Origin: Candidatus Omnitrophota bacterium
GTDB lineage: Bacteria; Omnitrophota; Gorgyraeia; Duberdicusellales; 4484-171
Length of the DNA: 7,624 nucleotides
Reading direction: 5' to 3'
Assembly (NCBI GenBank): GCA_014728785.1
Contig: WJKZ01000016.1
Span: 1-7,624, forward strand
Below the pieces are notes generated by a model. That model was given only the letters and a program-made list of their open reading frames with translations, was not told where the DNA came from and made no database searches. Shown piece by piece: positions 5,023 through 7,624 of this stretch. The stretch's first letter is position 1. Each line of letters begins with the position of its first letter. Position numbers and translations under genes: made by a program.

Positions 5023-6837
5023 ATGAAAAAATACCTCCAGGAATACTTAAATCTTTTAAAATTCGTTAAATCTTACAGGGGAATGCTGCTTCTGGCCGTT
5101 CTTTGCATGGGGGTATCTACACTTTTTGAAGGTATAAGCCTGGGGATGATAATCCCTCTTTCTGACAGGATTCTCACCAATAAAGAAATTATTATACCCG
5201 GAGACCTCCCGGCTTTTTTAAATACCCTGATCCAGAAAGCAAATTCCACCAAACCCCTAACCTTTCTTAAACTTATGGTGATGTCTTTACCTTTGTTGTT
5301 TTTGGCTAAGGGGGTATTCATATTTATTCAGGACTATCTTATGAATATTATCGGCCAGGGCGTCATAAAGGAGGTCAGAAACAGTCTTTATGTCAAATTT
5401 CAGGAACTTTCGCTGGATTTCTATAGCCGCAGCCGTACGGGAGAGCTGATGTCGCGGATCACCAACGATGTCAATGTTATAACAAATTCAATATCTTATG
5501 CCTTAAAAGATTTGATTTTTGAATCCATGAAGGTCGTCCTCTTTGCTTTTCTTTCTTTCTATATCGGTTTTAAAATTTCCTGGATACTGCCCTTAATCGC
5601 TTTTGTAATTTTCCCGCTCATAATGTTTCCGGTAATTAAACTGGGCAAAAGGATTAAAAAATTTGCGGTCGAGATTCAGAAAAAAATAGCCGACCTTAAT
5701 TCCTTAATGGCGGAAACTATCCAGGGGGCCTATATAGTAAAGGCTTTTTGCCGCGAGAATTACGAGATTGAAAGATTCAAGGAAATAAACCACCAGTATT
5801 ATAGATTTATGCTTAAAACTGTCAAAAGGACGCTTGTGCTTTCTCCTCTTACCGAATTCATAGGTGTTCTGGGAACAGTCTGTATTCTTTGGATTATCGG
5901 CCGGGAGGTTATAGAAGGACGTCTTTCTTTCGGTGTTTTTGGAGCTTTTCTCGCCTTTCTGCTTTCCATGATAAGGCCTTTAAAGAAATTATCCAATGTC
6001 CACGCCATAAACCAGCGGGCTCTGGCGGCTTCGGAAAGAATATATACCATACTTGAGGAGGAGCCTCAGGTCGTAGAGCTACCGGAAGCCGAAGAAATCA
6101 AAGAGTTCAAAGATAAAATAGAATTCAGAGATGTATGGTTTAAATACAGCCGGGAAGATGATTGTGTTTTAAGGAATATAAATCTTGAAGTAAAAAAAGG
6201 AGAAGCTGTTGCTCTGGTAGGGCATTCCGGCGCCGGCAAAACCACTCTGGTGGGTTTCCTTCCCCGCTTTTATGACCCTTTTAAGGGTGAAGTTGTAATT
6301 GACGGGAGAAATGTGAAAAATTTTACCCTGGGATCTTTAAGGTCTCTTGTTTCGGTGGTTTCTCAGGATACTGTATTATTTAACGCCAGTATCCGGGATA
6401 ACATAGCTTACGGAAAACACGATGCCGGCGATAAAGAGGTGGTAGAGGCTGCGAAAAAGGCTCATGCTTATGAATTCATCTCTACCTTACCCAGAAAATT
6501 CGATACAATGATAGGCGACAGGGGCCTGAGACTTTCAGGAGGAGAGAAACAGAGGCTGGCTATCGCAAGAGCTATACTTAAAGATGCTCCTATTTTAATT
6601 CTTGATGAAGCTACCAGCCAGCTGGATTCAGTTTCCGAGCAGTTGATAAAAGAAGCTCTCTATACTTTAATGGAGGGAAGGACTTCCTTCATTATAGCAC
6701 ACCGGCTTTCAACGGTACAGCGCGCCGATAAAATAATAGTCTTAGAAGAAGGCCAAATCAAAGAAAGAGGGAATCACGCTCAACTGACAGCAGCTGATAC
6801 TCTTTATAAAAAGTTATATAGTTTGCAGTTTGAGTAA
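5023..6837 (+). CDS. msbA: Lipid A export ABC transporter, permease and ATP-binding protein fused (MsbA type)
   Basis: This is a half-transporter that works as a homodimer in the inner membrane. MsbA-type proteins flip lipid A/core from the cytoplasmic to the periplasmic leaflet. The 604 residues are close to E. coli MsbA (582). The membrane domain spans residues 1 to about 330 with six hydrophobic segments at roughly 20-48, 82-108, 160-182, 184-206, 272-293 and 301-320, and includes the RTGELMSRITNDV block (138-150). The nucleotide-binding domain has Walker A GHSGAGKTT (400-408), the Q-loop SQD (Q448), the signature LSGGEKQR (504-511), Walker B ILILDEATSQLD (524-535) and the H-loop His (H560). 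All catalytic residues are present. It is divergent from the oxidoreductase-lpxB pair, which supports a lipid A substrate, though multidrug exporters of the same subfamily look alike. The ATG at 5023 has no Shine-Dalgarno and probably a very short leader. Confidence 0.88.
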   Translation: MKKYLQEYLNLLKFVKSYRGMLLLAVLCMGVSTLFEGISLGMIIPLSDRILTNKEIIIPGDLPAFLNTLIQKANSTKPLTFLKLMVMSLPLLFLAKGVFIFIQDYLMNIIGQGVIKEVRNSLYVKFQELSLDFYSRSRTGELMSRITNDVNVITNSISYALKDLIFESMKVVLFAFLSFYIGFKISWILPLIAFVIFPLIMFPVIKLGKRIKKFAVEIQKKIADLNSLMAETIQGAYIVKAFCRENYEIERFKEINHQYYRFMLKTVKRTLVLSPLTEFIGVLGTVCILWIIGREVIEGRLSFGVFGAFLAFLLSMIRPLKKLSNVHAINQRALAASERIYTILEEEPQVVELPEAEEIKEFKDKIEFRDVWFKYSREDDCVLRNINLEVKKGEAVALVGHSGAGKTTLVGFLPRFYDPFKGEVVIDGRNVKNFTLGSLRSLVSVVSQDTVLFNASIRDNIAYGKHDAGDKEVVEAAKKAHAYEFISTLPRKFDTMIGDRGLRLSGGEKQRLAIARAILKDAPILILDEATSQLDSVSEQLIKEALYTLMEGRTSFIIAHRLSTVQRADKIIVLEEGQIKERGNHAQLTAADTLYKKLYSLQFE

Positions 6838-6839
6838 TC

Positions 6840-6899
6840 AGGGGGAGGAAGGGTGGTTTTATCTTCTCTAAAAAACCCTGTACCCCTACTATTTTATAA
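6840..6899 (+). terminator. Probable intrinsic terminator after msbA
   Basis: A composite hairpin starts three bases after the msbA stop. AGGGG (6840-6844) pairs with CCCCT (6883-6887), AGGGT (6850-6854) pairs with ACCCT (6875-6879), and TTTT (6857-6860) pairs with AAAA (6871-6874), with an internal loop, a two-base bulge and a 10-base apical loop. A short T-rich tail (ACTATTTTAT) follows. The tail is weak for a Rho-independent terminator, but the position between msbA and the rpsB promoter fits. Confidence 0.5.
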
Positions 6900-6912
6900 G
6901 TAGAGAATAAAG

Positions 6913-6940
6913 TTGAAAATATTAGTAAATATGATATACT
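6913..6940 (+). promoter_or_regulatory. Strong candidate promoter for rpsB with extended -10
   Basis: TTGAAA at 6913-6918 matches five of six bases of the -35 consensus. A 16-bp spacer leads to TATACT at 6935-6940, which matches five of six -10 bases. TG at 6932-6933 sits one base before it, forming an extended -10. Transcription would start near 6947, giving a leader of about 66 nt that is AT-rich and has no obvious hairpin. This is the best promoter in the window, as expected for a ribosomal protein gene. Confidence 0.7.
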
Positions 6941-6995
6941 TTTGAGTTAGTGTAGACCTGAAATTATTTAAAATCATATTAAATTATAAATCTTT

Positions 6996-7003
6996 TAAGG
7001 AGG
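6996..7003 (+). promoter_or_regulatory. Ribosome binding site of rpsB
   Basis: TAAGGAGG is an almost complete anti-16S match, nine bases before the ATG at 7013. It is the only canonical Shine-Dalgarno upstream of any start codon in this window, and it fixes the rpsB start. Confidence 0.9.
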
Positions 7004-7012
7004 CAAAAAATC

Positions 7013-7624
7013 ATGGCTTTACCCCAGATTATAAGTGAAATGCTGGAAAACGGTGTCCATTTTGGACACTTGAGTAAGCACTGGAACCCGAAAATGAAAA
7101 AATTTATTTTCGGAAAGAAGAAGAATGTCTATATTATTGATTTAGAAAAAACCGCTCAAAAATTAGAAGAAGCCAAGGATTTCCTCAAGCAAAAAGCTTC
7201 TAAAGACGAAAAAATCCTTTTTGTAGGCACAAAAAAACAGATAAGGGGTGTAGTCAGGGAACTTGCCTCTTCCTGTCAGATGCCTTATGTAGTCGAAAGA
7301 TGGGTGGGGGGGCTCCTGACCAATTTTTCGACCGTTCAGCAAAGGATAAAAAAATATTTAAATTTACTGGAAAAGAAAGAAAAAGGTGATTTCGACAAAA
7401 TGCCCAGTAAGGAAGTCGTCAGGCTTAACCGGGAATTGGAAAGAATGGAGAAGAATTACAGCGGGGTTATTTCTTTAGAAAAGCTTCCGGAATGCATATA
7501 CGTAATTGATCCTAAAAAGGAAACAGCCTGTATTCGTGAAGCTATTAAGCTCTCCATACCGGTAGTGGCGCTTATAGATACCGATGCAAATCCCGATATT
7601 ATCGATTATCCCATACCCGGTAAC
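7013..7624 (+). CDS. rpsB: 30S ribosomal protein S2, N-terminal part, cut by the window edge
   Basis: S2 is a late-assembling small-subunit protein. It binds at the head-body junction near S1's docking site and is needed for S1 to join the subunit. The 204 codons visible begin MALPQIISEMLENGVHFGH and are in frame to the last base with no stop. Family landmarks are ENGVHFGH, WNPKMKKFIFG, NVYIIDLEKT, ILFVGTKKQ, the WVGGLLTNFSTV block (near residues 98-109), and IDYPIPGN at the very end. S2 proteins are usually about 230-260 residues, so some 30-60 residues lie beyond the window. The gene has its own promoter and a canonical Shine-Dalgarno. In many bacteria tsf (elongation factor Ts) follows, but that region is outside the window. 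Confidence 0.98.
   Translation, partial: MALPQIISEMLENGVHFGHLSKHWNPKMKKFIFGKKKNVYIIDLEKTAQKLEEAKDFLKQKASKDEKILFVGTKKQIRGVVRELASSCQMPYVVERWVGGLLTNFSTVQQRIKKYLNLLEKKEKGDFDKMPSKEVVRLNRELERMEKNYSGVISLEKLPECIYVIDPKKETACIREAIKLSIPVVALIDTDANPDIIDYPIPGN

Overview
The window carries six protein genes and no RNA gene, mobile element or CRISPR array that I can support. LpxB and MsbA indicate a diderm bacterium that makes lipid A. Base composition is AT-leaning (roughly 40% GC by eye). Four of the five visible start codons have no Shine-Dalgarno sequence. The combination resembles uncultured Gram-negative phyla such as Omnitrophota, but that placement is a guess: no 16S gene or taxon-specific marker is present.

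Layout, left to right: the 3' part of glmS (+, cut by the window edge); a 173-bp spacer filled in its second half by a degenerate 4-bp tandem repeat almost devoid of G; mnmG (+); a 64-bp, about 66% GC spacer between convergent genes; lpxB and, upstream of it in the same operon, a Gfo/Idh/MocA oxidoreductase (both -); a 171-bp divergent promoter region; msbA (+); an intergenic stretch with a probable terminator, a strong extended -10 promoter and a full Shine-Dalgarno; and rpsB (+, cut by the right edge).

Four of the six genes fit one envelope pathway. GlmS makes glucosamine-6-phosphate, the precursor of UDP-GlcNAc. The oxidoreductase is a candidate UDP-GlcNAc 3-dehydrogenase (GnnA-like), judged from its family and its place beside lpxB. 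LpxB joins UDP-2,3-diacylglucosamine and lipid X into the lipid A disaccharide. MsbA flips lipid A/core across the inner membrane. mnmG (tRNA wobble modification) and rpsB (ribosomal protein S2) are translation genes flanking this block.

The gene content is ordinary. The least explained items are the tetranucleotide array abutting the mnmG start codon, the contrast between SD-less genes and the SD-bearing rpsB, the GC-rich convergent spacer, and an MnmG that departs from its family at several normally constant blocks. I see no convincing new multi-gene system.
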